Below, in pieces: positions 31,574 through 31,637 of a DNA stretch of 31,637 bases. The stretch's first letter is position 1; every line of letters begins with the position of its first letter. The stretch is from an uncultured Collinsella sp. (GTDB lineage: Bacteria > Actinomycetota > Coriobacteriia > Coriobacteriales > Coriobacteriaceae), in contig CABSMS010000011.1 in assembly GCA_902478885.1 (NCBI GenBank), positions 1-31,637 of the forward strand, written 5' to 3'. Below the pieces are notes generated by a model. The model was not told the origin of the DNA, searched no databases, and saw only the letters and a list, made by a program, of their open reading frames with translations. A program made the position numbers and the translations under genes.

Positions 31574-31637
31574 AGGGGCCATGGTTGATTTCCGATCTCA
31601 GCCGAACACATTAAGCGAATAGGCCGTTCCCGCAGCT

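Overview
The window looks like chromosomal DNA of a GC-rich member of the Coriobacteriia, most likely Collinsella or a close relative. This is inferred from the GC-rich codon use, Tat-like lipoprotein signals, a giant fused 2-hydroxyacyl-CoA dehydratase activase, and scattered short palindromic intergenic repeats. No database search was possible. There is no rRNA, tRNA, insertion sequence or CRISPR array.

Layout. 1-1284: ends of a membrane-protein pair that is more AT-rich than the rest (probable ABC-2-type permeases; the first is cut by the window edge). 1394-5680 (minus): a polar amino-acid (glutamate-like) ABC importer operon in the order binding lipoprotein, two permeases, ATPase, then a class-I amidotransferase-like peptidase. 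5681-6137: an intergenic stretch with a REP-like palindrome and six copies of a 15-bp motif in alternating orientation every 40 bp. 6138-7919 (minus): a DXS-family enzyme. 8148-9707: an HD-domain protein and a CmpB-like membrane protein. 9906-11731: amt and a PII protein. 11806-13819: a TetR regulator and an MFS exporter with two matching operators between them. 13947-14804: a Cof-type HAD phosphatase. 14831-15190: a candidate type I toxin-antitoxin locus. 15365-20878: a second TetR-like regulator and a 1596-residue dehydratase activase. 20879-21295: a terminator and a 125-bp nested palindrome. 21296-22255: a 3-hydroxyacyl-CoA dehydrogenase-like protein. 22343-23127: two decayed genes, an AAC(3)-like fragment and an exported protein interrupted by TGA. 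23184-26241 (minus): a DUF389 membrane protein and an OPT-family transporter. 26434-31539: coaX, a dCMP deaminase, a NifU-like protein, lgt and a large polytopic membrane protein.

How the genes work together. The importer, Amt/PII pair and amidotransferase point to nitrogen and glutamate handling. The activase with its own regulator, and the nearby hydroxyacyl-CoA dehydrogenase, suggest anaerobic radical or CoA-linked fermentation chemistry.

The most interesting element is the unannotated 41-codon gene at 14964-15089. It encodes a small hydrophobic peptide with an Arg-rich tail. Upstream is a near-consensus Gram-positive SOS (LexA) box in an AT-rich promoter. Its Shine-Dalgarno lies inside a hairpin that ends at the start codon, and a well-formed antisense promoter faces back into its 3' end. 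Together these fit an SOS-controlled type I toxin-antitoxin module. The second most interesting element is the 40-bp-periodic alternating repeat array at 5865-6080.
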